A program made the position numbers and the translations under genes. A DNA stretch of 64,000 nt from positions 58,833-122,832 of the forward strand of contig DPDV01000012.1 in assembly GCA_003534295.1 (NCBI GenBank). Reading direction: 5' to 3'. The notes beneath the pieces are model-generated. The model saw only the letters and a list, made by a program, of their open reading frames with translations. It had not been told where the DNA came from and ran no database searches. Position 1 is the first letter of the stretch, and every line of letters starts with the position of its first letter. This document shows positions 45,983 through 54,519 of this stretch, piece by piece. Origin of the DNA: Clostridiales bacterium (lineage in GTDB: Bacteria > Bacillota > Clostridia > TANB77 > CAG-508).

Positions 45983-46451
45983 TTAATACTTCCTTATACT
46001 CATTTTTATATAGTGCTAATATATATTTATTACAATATCTTCCATCGTAAAAAACATCATTCTTTAAATTTGCCTCCAATTTAAAGTTCAATTTTTTTAA
46101 GATCTTAATACTTAATTTCTCCAGTAAATAATCATTTGTTTGATAGTATACTTTTCTTATTGGAAAACATGTAAATAAATAATTAAGAAGCAATATACAT
46201 GACTCTATTAGTACATCTTCTTTTTGTTCTTCATAAAGAAAAACATCCATATATATATATCCATCTATTTTATTATAGTTATAACAAGATAAATAGCCAA
46301 TTTCTTGTTTAGGATTTTGTAAAAAAATCAGTAAATTCATATATACATTTTTTTCTTCATTCTTCGATAAAAAATTACAATTTAGAAATTTAACTCTGTC
46401 TTCCACATTAGTTAAAAATACTTTTTTTCCCTTTAAAGATAAATCCTTCAT
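45972..46451 (-). CDS. GNAT-like acetyltransferase A (diverged)
   Basis: 159 residues, a diverged relative of the next gene: EIGYLSCYNYNKIDGYIYMDVFLYEEQ, then LLLNYLFTCFPIRKVYYQTNDYLLEKLSIKILKKLNFKLEA match the same positions of gene B (HLFRCYPIKKVYCTV...). The acetyl-CoA loop is not clear, so it may be inactive or a partner subunit. GGGGAG site, 47 bp after the precursor gene. Confidence 0.6.
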   Translation of the reverse strand: MKDLSLKGKKVFLTNVEDRVKFLNCNFLSKNEEKNVYMNLLIFLQNPKQEIGYLSCYNYNKIDGYIYMDVFLYEEQKEDVLIESCILLLNYLFTCFPIRKVYYQTNDYLLEKLSIKILKKLNFKLEANLKNDVFYDGRYCNKYILALYKNEYKEVLNEK

Positions 46452-46498
46452 TATTCTTTATTCTCCCCTTTATAGTGCATTAGGTATACGAATTTCTT

Positions 46499-46855
46499 TT
46501 ATCTTTGCTCTGGTCTACATGGGCTACAAGGTGAGCATGGATTGCAGTCTGGATAACAGTCATCCTTATCCCATTGCTGTGGTTGGCAAGGATTACAAGG
46601 TGAGCATGGATTACAGTCTGGGTAACAGTCATCTCTATCCCATTGTTGTGGTGAACATGGTGAGCACGGACCACATGGATTACAGTCTGGATAGCATTCT
46701 TGTCCTTCTAATTCGTCATTATTGTTTGAGCTTTCTGCATCTTCAGCTAGCATAAATAACTTTTTCCTTATTGGTGTAACACAAAAAATTTGTGGTTTAT
46801 GTTTTTTTAACATTTTTTCTTGTTCTTTTGAAAACTCAGCTACATTTTCTATCAT
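46499..46855 (-). CDS. Cys-repeat peptide, probable RiPP precursor
   Basis: 118 residues. A 53-residue leader-like part (MIENVAEFSKEQEKMLKKHK, one Cys, acidic end NNNDELEGQE) is followed by three repeats beginning at Cys54, Cys77 and Cys100. Each repeat has five Cys in the pattern C-YPD-C-NP-C-xP-C-xP-C and a PQQWDxDD spacer, the last one cut short at RPEQR: 15 Cys in 65 residues. The gene lies 18 bp downstream of a radical SAM/SPASM maturase on the same strand. Likely the substrate of that enzyme; the type of crosslink cannot be read from sequence. A metal-binding protein is the main alternative. GGAG is 12 nt before this ATG; a decoy ATG lies in between. Confidence 0.8.
   Translation of the reverse strand: MIENVAEFSKEQEKMLKKHKPQIFCVTPIRKKLFMLAEDAESSNNNDELEGQECYPDCNPCGPCSPCSPQQWDRDDCYPDCNPCSPCNPCQPQQWDKDDCYPDCNPCSPCSPCRPEQR
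46502..46696. repeat. 69-bp tandem repeats encoding the Cys units
   Basis: Units at 46628-46696, 46559-46627 and 46502-46558 (the last truncated). The units are nearly identical at DNA level, pointing to recent duplication or homogenisation. Not a CRISPR array: the frame runs through without spacers. Confidence 0.9.
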
Positions 46856-46873
46856 TTTCTATCATTTCTCCTT

Positions 46874-48115
46874 TCAAATTTTTACTTCCTTTGTGCATTC
46901 TTTTATGTCCATCCACTCTCCATCATATGGGTTATAGCAACAACGTGGATATTTAGCTTTCTTATTTCCAGCTACTCCCTCAGCCAGTGGTCTACAATCG
47001 TGGCAACAGTATCGGAACTCACAGTCTTTGCAGACCATTACTTCTTCTTTAGTAATTGACCACTTTTTTATTATATTCTTTTTTAGTTTTTCTAGGGAAC
47101 TAACATCTTTTACATTTCCGATAATGTCATTTCTTGCGAAAATACAAGGAATAATATCCCCATTTGCAGTTATCGCTATTTTCCCATTCCAACATGAGTT
47201 ATAAAAATGATTACTATAAAAACTTTCTTCACACGTATAAAACTCTGGTGCGACATTATATCTGCTCTTTATTGTATCATAATTTGTAACCATATGTTCT
47301 TGGTTGTTCATTACGCAACTTGGTCTTATTACATCATAGCCTGAATACTCTAAGCCTAGCAAATTTATGTACTCTCGTATCTCACTTATATTGTTTTCAT
47401 TTTCTTTCATTATTACAACCGCAATATTAGTTTTAATATTATTATCTCTAAGTAACTTTAGAGCTCTTTCTGTTTTATTAAAGCTTCCTTTGGTTTTAGT
47501 TATTTTTTCATGTGTTTCTTGGTTAGACCCATATAATGAAATCCTTACATTTGCGTTTGTTTCTTTGAAAATTTTAATGCTTTCTTCATTTATCAAAGTA
47601 GCATTTGTAAACACGTCTATTCTCTTCATCCCTTTTTTATAAGCATATTTTAGTATCTCATAAAAATCTTTATGTACCATTGGTTCTCCACCAATAAGTT
47701 GTATTTCTCTACAATTATTTTTTATTAAAGTGTCTATTATAATTTTCCATTCCTCTGTCGATAGATAGTCTTTATTTTTTACATGATTGGCTCCAAATTG
47801 TCCATAGCAATGTATACATTTCAAATTACATTTACCAGTTATTTCTAACCAAGCATATTTTAACTGTGGCTCTACCTTATTGATATTATCTGTATTGTTA
47901 CTCTCGTCCTTGTTTTCAGTTACGAGTCCATATTTTGTCAACAATGCTATAAATTCTTTATCATCTTTGTCTTCAACTATTTTATCGTGTTTTAGATACT
48001 TCTCTAATAAATTTCTTCCAGATTTATTTACAGAATAGACTTTACGATTGTTCAAATCATATATTGCAGAATTATGATATCCATTCACCAAATAACAATT
48101 ATTTCTTAAATACAT
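46874..48115 (-). CDS. Radical SAM/SPASM peptide maturase
   Basis: 413 residues. The N-terminal 70 residues (NGYHNSAIYDLNNRKVYSV then a Leu-rich helix) look like a PqqD/RRE-type leader-recognition domain. The radical SAM core starts with CNLKCIHC (Cys96, 100, 103) that holds the 4Fe-4S cluster, followed by GGEP (142-145). A SPASM-type C-terminus has Cys 295, 308, 324, 362, 365, 370, 371, 374, 392, 393 and 407 for auxiliary clusters. Such enzymes install thioether or other crosslinks in Cys-rich peptides (ranthipeptide, SCIFF and Cys-repeat maturases are known relatives of this kind). The precursor-like gene follows directly. Confidence 0.9.
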   Translation of the reverse strand: MYLRNNCYLVNGYHNSAIYDLNNRKVYSVNKSGRNLLEKYLKHDKIVEDKDDKEFIALLTKYGLVTENKDESNNTDNINKVEPQLKYAWLEITGKCNLKCIHCYGQFGANHVKNKDYLSTEEWKIIIDTLIKNNCREIQLIGGEPMVHKDFYEILKYAYKKGMKRIDVFTNATLINEESIKIFKETNANVRISLYGSNQETHEKITKTKGSFNKTERALKLLRDNNIKTNIAVVIMKENENNISEIREYINLLGLEYSGYDVIRPSCVMNNQEHMVTNYDTIKSRYNVAPEFYTCEESFYSNHFYNSCWNGKIAITANGDIIPCIFARNDIIGNVKDVSSLEKLKKNIIKKWSITKEEVMVCKDCEFRYCCHDCRPLAEGVAGNKKAKYPRCCYNPYDGEWMDIKECTKEVKI

Positions 48116-48133
48116 TTAATTTTTCCCTACCTT

Positions 48134-48139
48134 ATTATA
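48134..48139 (-). promoter_or_regulatory. Candidate -10 box of the radical SAM unit
   Basis: TATAAT on the minus strand, 19 bp downstream of the palindrome at 48158-48175. No good -35 box is seen at 17 nt, which suggests an activator-dependent promoter or none. Confidence 0.35.
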
Positions 48140-48157
48140 GTAATTTCTTCGAAGTGC

Positions 48158-48175
48158 GGGCGATTAAAATCGCCC
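48158..48175. other. GC-rich palindrome upstream of the radical SAM unit
   Basis: Perfect palindrome GGGCGATT-AA-AATCGCCC in an AT-rich gap, at the place of a -35 box. Either an operator for the cluster or one copy of a small interspersed palindromic repeat of the GGGGCGATT type; only one copy is in this window. Confidence 0.5.
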
Positions 48176-48301
48176 CTACATTTTTCATAGATTACTTTAC
48201 ACTATTCTTATTATTATAAATATTATAGTTCTTTTAGAGCAAATTGTCAATATTTGCTTATACTTCAATCGATATTATGTGTTCATTTTATGTTTGCTAC
48301 T

Positions 48302-51300
48302 TCAACTTTCTTGTGTCGTTCCTAATCTCATTGACAGTAATTTGCTTATTCCGTTTTCTTCCATTGTTACCCCATAAACTGTATCTGCGACTTCCATTGT
48401 TCCTTTTCTATGTGTTATTACTAAAAACTGTGATGCTTTACTAAATTTTTTTAGATATTCTGCAAATCTGTATACATTTACATCATCAAGTGCTGCCTCT
48501 ATTTCGTCTAATATGCAGAATGGTGCTGGGTTTATTTTTAGTATTGCAAATAGTAGTGCTATAGCTGTAAATGCTTTTTCTCCTCCTGATAGTAACATCA
48601 TATTTTGAAGTTTTTTTCCTGTTGGTTGAACTCGTATGTCTATCCCACATTCTAGTACATTTTCTTCGTCTGTCAATATTAGTTCTGCTTTTCCTCCACC
48701 AAAAAGTTCTATGAATACTTCATTAAAGTTTTTATTTATAATTTCAAATTTTTCTTTGAACTGTATTTCCATTGTTTGTGTCATGTCCGAAATCACTTTT
48801 CTTAATTTTGCTACTGTATTTTCCAAGTCAAGTCTTTGTTCACACATAAAGTCATATCTTTCGCTTAGCTTTTTGTATTCTTCTATAGAATCTACATTTA
48901 TACTACCTAAATCTTTTATTTTATTTCTTAGTGAATTTACTTCTTTTTGTGCTTGTGCAATATTACTTGGCTTTCTATATTCTTCGGTGTTATTTGGTGT
49001 TATCTCATATTCATTCCACAATGTGTTTATAAGTTCTTCTATGTCCTGTTCTAGTTTTGTCTTTTTAAAGTCCAATTTTACAATTTGTTCTTTCAAACCT
49101 TCTAATACGCTAAATTGATTTGTTATTTCTTCCTCTTTTTGTGTAAGCAATTCATTTTTTTCTGTTCTTGTTCTTTTTAGCTTTTCTATATGTTCTGAAC
49201 TGTTGTTAACTTCTAATTTTATTTTTTCTATTTCCTTATTTAAACTATCTATTTTTATTTGTAGTTCATCATTTTCTGTCAATGCTTGAGTCAATATATT
49301 GTTTTTATTTTCTATGTTGCTTTTATTGCTTAGAATCTCGTGTTTTATTCTCTCCACGAATTCTTCTATAGATGCTTCGCTTTCTACAAATGATGATACT
49401 GAAATTTTTAAGTTTGTTATATCAAAATTTAAATCATCTATGTATTTTTGGTTGTCCTTATTTATAGTTGCAAATTGCTCAACCTCTTGTGATAATAATT
49501 TTGTTTCTTCATTTAATATTTCTAAGTATTTTTGCTTTTCTTCTTTTATTTTAATGCTTTCCTCTTTTTGCTTATTTATAGAATCCTCTTCTTGTTTTAA
49601 TTTATCTTTTCTTTGCTCCAATTTAGTAATGTTTTCTTCCATTGCAACTATTTTTTGGTTCTCAGTAGCATATTCAATTTCTACATCTTGAAGCTCTTTC
49701 TCCAGTTTTGCAACTTTTTCTATTAATTCTGTTATAGATTCTAAATAATCCTCTTTTTTAGTAGTTAATTCTTTTGTTCTTTGTGTAAGTTTTCTTAATT
49801 CTTTTTCTAATTCTTCTATTTCTCTATTTCTTCCTAATATGTTTACTGTTTTGGTTGCAACACTTCCACCTGTAATGCTTCCAGAAGAATTAATTACATC
49901 TCCTTTTAGTGTTATTATTCTAAATGAGTAATTATTCATTTTTGCAAGTGCTATACCTGTATCCATATCGTCTACTACAACCGTTCTACCTAATAAGTTT
50001 AGTACAATTTGCATATATTTTTTATCGCAATTTATTAAGTCAGATGCAATTCCAATTACCCCTTGCAATCCTTTCTGTTTTATGTTTTCAACTTTTTTTC
50101 CTTTTATAGAAGATATTGGCAAGAATGAAGCTCTACCCAAATTATTATCTCTTAAATAATTTATTAATTTTTTTGCTTCTTCTTCTGTTTCTGTAACTAT
50201 ATTTTGAAGGCTCTGCCCTAGACACATCTCTATTGCTGTTTCATAATTCTTATCAACAGATATTAAATTAGCAAGTACTCCATACACACCTTTTTTTAGT
50301 TGACTATTTTTTTCGCATTCTTGTAATAATGTCTTAACACTTTTAATATATCCTTCTTTTTCTTTTTCTGTCTCTTGTAAAAATTTGTGTCTGGCATCTT
50401 TCATATTTATTTGATAATTTAGTCTGCTTATTTCCTCTTCATATTCTTTAATTTTATTCATACTTTCTTGTTTTTTATTTTTTTCCTGCTCTAAATTATC
50501 ATTGGCAATGTTTCTTTTATTTTGTATCTCATAAAATCCCTTTGAAACTTCTTGTTTGTTGTCTCTTGTACTATCTAATTCTGATATTATATTTTCTAAT
50601 TCTAATTTTATAGCTTTCTTGCGTTTTTCTAGGTTTTCATAGTTTGCTTCTTGTGCACTTATATCTGCTAAAACCTCATATTTCTTATCTGTATTACCTT
50701 CTATTTTTTGCTTTTTTTCTTCTATTTCTAACTCTTTTTCAGATAAGTTTTTAGTTAATTTAGATAATTCTTCTTCTTTTTGTTTTAATTCAGCTTCAAA
50801 TTTTTCTTTATTTTGAAATAAATTAGCTTTTTTCTCTTGTCTTTGTTTTTCTTCTTCTTCTAATTCTTTTATTCTTGTCTCAAATTCTTGTATTTCTATT
50901 TGAAGTCTTTCTTTATTATTTAAATTATTTTGTATTCTCTCTTTTGATATTCCAATTTCTGAATTCATTTTTTCTATTTTATTGGAACTCTCAAAGCCAA
51001 TATTTTGCATTTGCTCTATTTGTAATATTATTTCGTCTATTTCTCTTTTTAAAGAGTCTTTTAACTCTTGTATAGATGTCAATTTTTCATCCTCTGTCTC
51101 TTTTTGTGCAACCATTATTTCTTCATCTTGTACAATTTGCTTTAACTTTTCTTTATATGAATTTATGTTATATACAAATAATCCAACTTCTATGTTTTTT
51201 AATTCTTCTCTTAAATTTAAATATTGTTTTGCCTTTTCAGATTGTGCTTTTAATGGTTCTATATTGCCTTCTATCTCTGTTAAAATATCATTAATTCTTA

Positions 51301-51865
51301 ATAAATTAAGCTTTGTTTGTTCCATCTTTTTTTCAGATTCTTGCTTTCTAGTTCTATATTTTACAATGCCTGCCGCTTCTTCAAATATATGCCTTCTATC
51401 TTCTGATTTGTTTGATAATATTTCATCTATTTTTCCTTGTCCTATTATGCTGTATCCATCTTTTCCTATTCCTGTGTCCATAAATAGCTCTAAAATATCT
51501 TTTAATCTGCAAGGAGTTTTGTTTATAAAATAGCCTGTTTCCCCATTTCTATATATTTTTCTTGTTACTGTAACTTCTGCATATTCTATTGGCAACTTTG
51601 CGTCAGAATTATCTATAACAATTGAGACTTCGGCAAATCCAAGCGACTTTCTTTCTTGAGTTCCTGCAAATATTATATCTTCCGATTTTGCACCTCTTAA
51701 AGATTTCATACTTTGCTCTCCTAGGACCCATCTTATGGCATCTGATATATTGCTTTTTCCTGATCCATTTGGTCCTATAACTGAGGTAATTCCTGGCTTG
51801 AATTCCAATATTGTTTTATCTGCAAAAGACTTAAAGCCTTGTAGTTCTAATCTTTTTAAATACAT
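48302..51865 (-). CDS. smc: Chromosome segregation protein SMC
   Basis: 1187 residues, the normal size. ATPase that folds and segregates the chromosome with ScpA and ScpB. Walker A GPNGSGKSN (32-40), first coiled coil, hinge around GVYGVLANLISVDKNYE, second coiled coil, signature LLSGGEKAFTAIALLFA and Walker B FCILDEIEAALDD are all intact. A likely -10 (TATAAT, about 51909) lies upstream without a clear -35. Confidence 0.97.
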   Translation of the reverse strand: MYLKRLELQGFKSFADKTILEFKPGITSVIGPNGSGKSNISDAIRWVLGEQSMKSLRGAKSEDIIFAGTQERKSLGFAEVSIVIDNSDAKLPIEYAEVTVTRKIYRNGETGYFINKTPCRLKDILELFMDTGIGKDGYSIIGQGKIDEILSNKSEDRRHIFEEAAGIVKYRTRKQESEKKMEQTKLNLLRINDILTEIEGNIEPLKAQSEKAKQYLNLREELKNIEVGLFVYNINSYKEKLKQIVQDEEIMVAQKETEDEKLTSIQELKDSLKREIDEIILQIEQMQNIGFESSNKIEKMNSEIGISKERIQNNLNNKERLQIEIQEFETRIKELEEEEKQRQEKKANLFQNKEKFEAELKQKEEELSKLTKNLSEKELEIEEKKQKIEGNTDKKYEVLADISAQEANYENLEKRKKAIKLELENIISELDSTRDNKQEVSKGFYEIQNKRNIANDNLEQEKNKKQESMNKIKEYEEEISRLNYQINMKDARHKFLQETEKEKEGYIKSVKTLLQECEKNSQLKKGVYGVLANLISVDKNYETAIEMCLGQSLQNIVTETEEEAKKLINYLRDNNLGRASFLPISSIKGKKVENIKQKGLQGVIGIASDLINCDKKYMQIVLNLLGRTVVVDDMDTGIALAKMNNYSFRIITLKGDVINSSGSITGGSVATKTVNILGRNREIEELEKELRKLTQRTKELTTKKEDYLESITELIEKVAKLEKELQDVEIEYATENQKIVAMEENITKLEQRKDKLKQEEDSINKQKEESIKIKEEKQKYLEILNEETKLLSQEVEQFATINKDNQKYIDDLNFDITNLKISVSSFVESEASIEEFVERIKHEILSNKSNIENKNNILTQALTENDELQIKIDSLNKEIEKIKLEVNNSSEHIEKLKRTRTEKNELLTQKEEEITNQFSVLEGLKEQIVKLDFKKTKLEQDIEELINTLWNEYEITPNNTEEYRKPSNIAQAQKEVNSLRNKIKDLGSINVDSIEEYKKLSERYDFMCEQRLDLENTVAKLRKVISDMTQTMEIQFKEKFEIINKNFNEVFIELFGGGKAELILTDEENVLECGIDIRVQPTGKKLQNMMLLSGGEKAFTAIALLFAILKINPAPFCILDEIEAALDDVNVYRFAEYLKKFSKASQFLVITHRKGTMEVADTVYGVTMEENGISKLLSMRLGTTQES

Positions 51866-52021
51866 TTAATACACCTTTTCTTGTTAAACTTTTAATTTGA
51901 ATATTATACAATAAATTTTATATAAACTCTATTCAGAATTATATCATTAATAAATAAATTGTACTATAGTTTTTTATCAACTTTTGTGTTATTATATATA
52001 TTATTGTATTATTAGGAGGAT

Positions 52022-52735
52022 TTGAATAGCTTTATGAAAAATAAAATAATAAAAGCATTGTTGCTTACTTTTTCAATATTGTTAATAATTGGAGTAATTT
52101 TATATTTATTTCCGTTTATAATTAATTTATCAACTCACGAAGGTCAGCTGGCATTTAAAAATGAAATTGATAATCTTGGAGTTTGGGGAATTATTGTTTT
52201 ATTTATGCTTCAACTTCTTCAAATTGTTTTAGTTGTTTTGCCAGGCGAGCCTTTAGAAATTTTAGCCGGTATGTGTTATGGTCCTATTGGAGGTACTATT
52301 TTTATAATTGTATCTGTCTTTATTACTACTACTTTAATTTATTTGCTTGTTGGAAAATTCGGAAAAAAGTATTTATACAATACATTCTCAAAGGAAAAAA
52401 TTCAAAAAATTGAAAACAGCAAATTATTTAAAAATCCTAAAAAAGCAGAAGTGCTAATGTGTATACTATTCTTTACACCTGGCACTCCTAAGGACTTATT
52501 GACATATATTGGGTTTTTATTTCCAATACCACCTATTAAATTTATATTAATTGCAACTTTTTTAAGATTTCCATCTATAATTTCTTCTACCATAGCTGGT
52601 AGCGGATTATCTAATGGAAAGATTTCTATAGTTATAGTATCTTATGTCATCACTTTTGTAGCTACAGCAATATTTGTTTTCCTTATTAGTAAAAAGGAAA
52701 AAGATACCACAGAAGCTATAAAAATATTAAAATAA
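52022..52735 (+). CDS. TVP38/TMEM64 (VTT domain) membrane protein
   Basis: About 233-237 residues with five or six hydrophobic segments and the VTT/DedA-like pattern: VLPGEPLEILAGMCYGPIGGT and a later FTPGTPKDLLTYIGFLFPI-type loop. The family acts in lipid scrambling or ion homeostasis; the exact job is unknown. Start unclear: TTG at 52022 is 2 nt after AGGAGG, ATG at 52034 is 14 nt after it. Its stop adjoins the stop of the convergent sortase gene with no gap and no terminator in view. Confidence 0.85.
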   Translation: MNSFMKNKIIKALLLTFSILLIIGVILYLFPFIINLSTHEGQLAFKNEIDNLGVWGIIVLFMLQLLQIVLVVLPGEPLEILAGMCYGPIGGTIFIIVSVFITTTLIYLLVGKFGKKYLYNTFSKEKIQKIENSKLFKNPKKAEVLMCILFFTPGTPKDLLTYIGFLFPIPPIKFILIATFLRFPSIISSTIAGSGLSNGKISIVIVSYVITFVATAIFVFLISKKEKDTTEAIKILK

Positions 52736-53467
52736 CTATATTGCCCTACACTTTACTACAAGTCTTTCCTTTCCATAGTTTGTGCAGGTTATTAATGTTA
52801 GTTCTTTTTGTCCATTTGTATGCTGAGTTGTACATCCTGTATCTGTTGGTTTAACGACATATTTATCATATACTTGGTATTTTATTCTTCTGCCATATCC
52901 ATCTGTCAATTCTGCTATGTCACCATTTTTTATAGAGCTTAATGTTCCAAACATCTTTCCATTTCTATAATTATGACCTACTATGCAGTAATTTCCCACC
53001 TCATTTGGATCTGGTCCCCAATATTTATTAAGCGAAATTTCTAATAATTCGTCTGATGTATCTGTTAACACTGGATAATTTATTCCTAGTCTTGGTATGT
53101 TTAAAATAGCATCTGTTTCATATTCCACTCCATTTGAAGCAGTATATATTATTGAATTCTCTTGCACTTCTTCTATTCTTTTTGCTTGCTCCGGTGTCAA
53201 TTCTTCTTGGTCGTCTATAATTACTCTAATAATGTCATCTTCTGGCTGTCTTGTTGTTGTGTCTATTGCATTCGTTGCAGCAATCTGATTTAATATTTCT
53301 TGTGATACTTTTTCATTTTTATTTCTATCATACTCTGCATAAACATAATAAGAAAATAAAGCAAACACCAAAAAAACAGATAAAAAGAATTCAATTTTAT
53401 AAAGCATTCTTTTTCTCTTAAATTCTGGCGTAATATACAGTTTTTCTGTTACAAGAATTTGATTCAT
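52736..53467 (-). CDS. Sortase
   Basis: 243 residues. Transpeptidase that links surface proteins to the cell wall or to each other. Cytoplasmic N-terminus, transmembrane helix (about 25-45), catalytic His165 (VGHN), Cys228 in LTLITC and Arg235 in GKERLVVK. A further Cys240 near the end is unusual but not catalytic. The class is not assigned. No LPxTG substrate gene is seen next to it. Confidence 0.92.
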   Translation of the reverse strand: MNQILVTEKLYITPEFKRKRMLYKIEFFLSVFLVFALFSYYVYAEYDRNKNEKVSQEILNQIAATNAIDTTTRQPEDDIIRVIIDDQEELTPEQAKRIEEVQENSIIYTASNGVEYETDAILNIPRLGINYPVLTDTSDELLEISLNKYWGPDPNEVGNYCIVGHNYRNGKMFGTLSSIKNGDIAELTDGYGRRIKYQVYDKYVVKPTDTGCTTQHTNGQKELTLITCTNYGKERLVVKCRAI

Positions 53468-53513
53468 ACTTATCTCCTATTATATATTTATTATAGCATA
53501 CATTTTTGTATTT

Positions 53514-54368
53514 TTAAATACACTTTGCCAGCAAATTTGAAATTTCACAAAATTGTTCAATTGTTAACTTTTCTCCTCTTGTATTTAATTCAATTTCCAA
53601 TTCGTTAAATATGTCTATTGCTTGTTGCTTACTTTTTATTATTCCACCATTTAATAAGCTATTTATTAATGTTTTTCTTCTTTGCATAAAGCTTATTTTT
53701 ATTAATCTAAAAAATAATTCTTCGTTTATAGGTTTAACCACTGGTTCATCCCTTAGTACTAATTTTATAACTTGAGAATCAACTTCTGGTGCTGGAATAA
53801 ATTTATAATTTTCAACATTTAATATTACTTTTGGATTTGAATAATAATACACCGAATATGTAATCGCTCCAGAATTTTTATCTCCTGGAATTGCTGTTAA
53901 TCTTTCTGCCACTTCTTTTTGTATCATTACTGTTATTGTTTCTATTGGTAGTTTTTTTTCTAACAACTGCATAATAATAGGAGTTGTAATATAGTAAGGA
54001 AGATTTGCAACAACTTTGGCTGTTTTAAATCCGTTTTTCTCTATTACTTCCTTTAAATCTACTTTTAATACATCCTCATTTATAATTTCTAGGTTTGTGT
54101 ATAATAAAAATCTGTCTTGTAATACTTTAATCATTTTTTTATCAAGCTCTATTGCAATTACCTTTTTAGCTTTTTCTAATAGCTTTTGGGTTAAAGTTCC
54201 AAGACCTGGCCCAATTTCTATTACCAAGTCATCTGTTGTTAAGTCAGAGGCCTCTACTATTTTTTCTATAGATTCATCATCAACCAAAAAGTTTTGACCT
54301 AAGCTTTTATTAGCAGTAATATTATATTTTTTCATTAGAAACTTAGTCTCATCGTACACATTATTCAT
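53514..54368 (-). CDS. rsmA: 16S rRNA dimethyladenosine transferase
   Basis: 284 residues (KsgA). Dimethylates two adenosines near the 3' end of 16S rRNA during ribosome assembly. SLGQNFLVDD at the start, SAM-binding EIGPGLGTLT, and the catalytic NLPYYITTPI motif are present. Gene has its own start between the sortase and the divergent PBP gene. Confidence 0.96.
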   Translation of the reverse strand: MNNVYDETKFLMKKYNITANKSLGQNFLVDDESIEKIVEASDLTTDDLVIEIGPGLGTLTQKLLEKAKKVIAIELDKKMIKVLQDRFLLYTNLEIINEDVLKVDLKEVIEKNGFKTAKVVANLPYYITTPIIMQLLEKKLPIETITVMIQKEVAERLTAIPGDKNSGAITYSVYYYSNPKVILNVENYKFIPAPEVDSQVIKLVLRDEPVVKPINEELFFRLIKISFMQRRKTLINSLLNGGIIKSKQQAIDIFNELEIELNTRGEKLTIEQFCEISNLLAKCI

Positions 54369-54519
54369 TGTTAATTCAATTCTCCTATTATGTATAAATT
54401 ATGTTTATATTTTATCATGTTTATGTTGATATTGCAATGTATTAAACATTGTTTAAAAGCATTGATTTTTGTTTTATTATATAATAAAATGTTGTTATTA
54501 TTAAAAAAGTAGGTGTAAA

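Noticed and set aside
46480..46674. Second minus-strand frame with HHVHHNNGIEMTV-type repeats
   Set aside because: Alternative frame of the 69-bp repeats; no ribosome site, and the Cys-rich frame explains the region.
46502..46696. CRISPR array or minisatellite
   Set aside because: Contiguous in-frame 69-bp units without unique spacers, inside a protein-coding gene.
52730..52742. Terminator between the VTT gene and the sortase gene
   Set aside because: The two stops adjoin directly and no hairpin with T-run is present.
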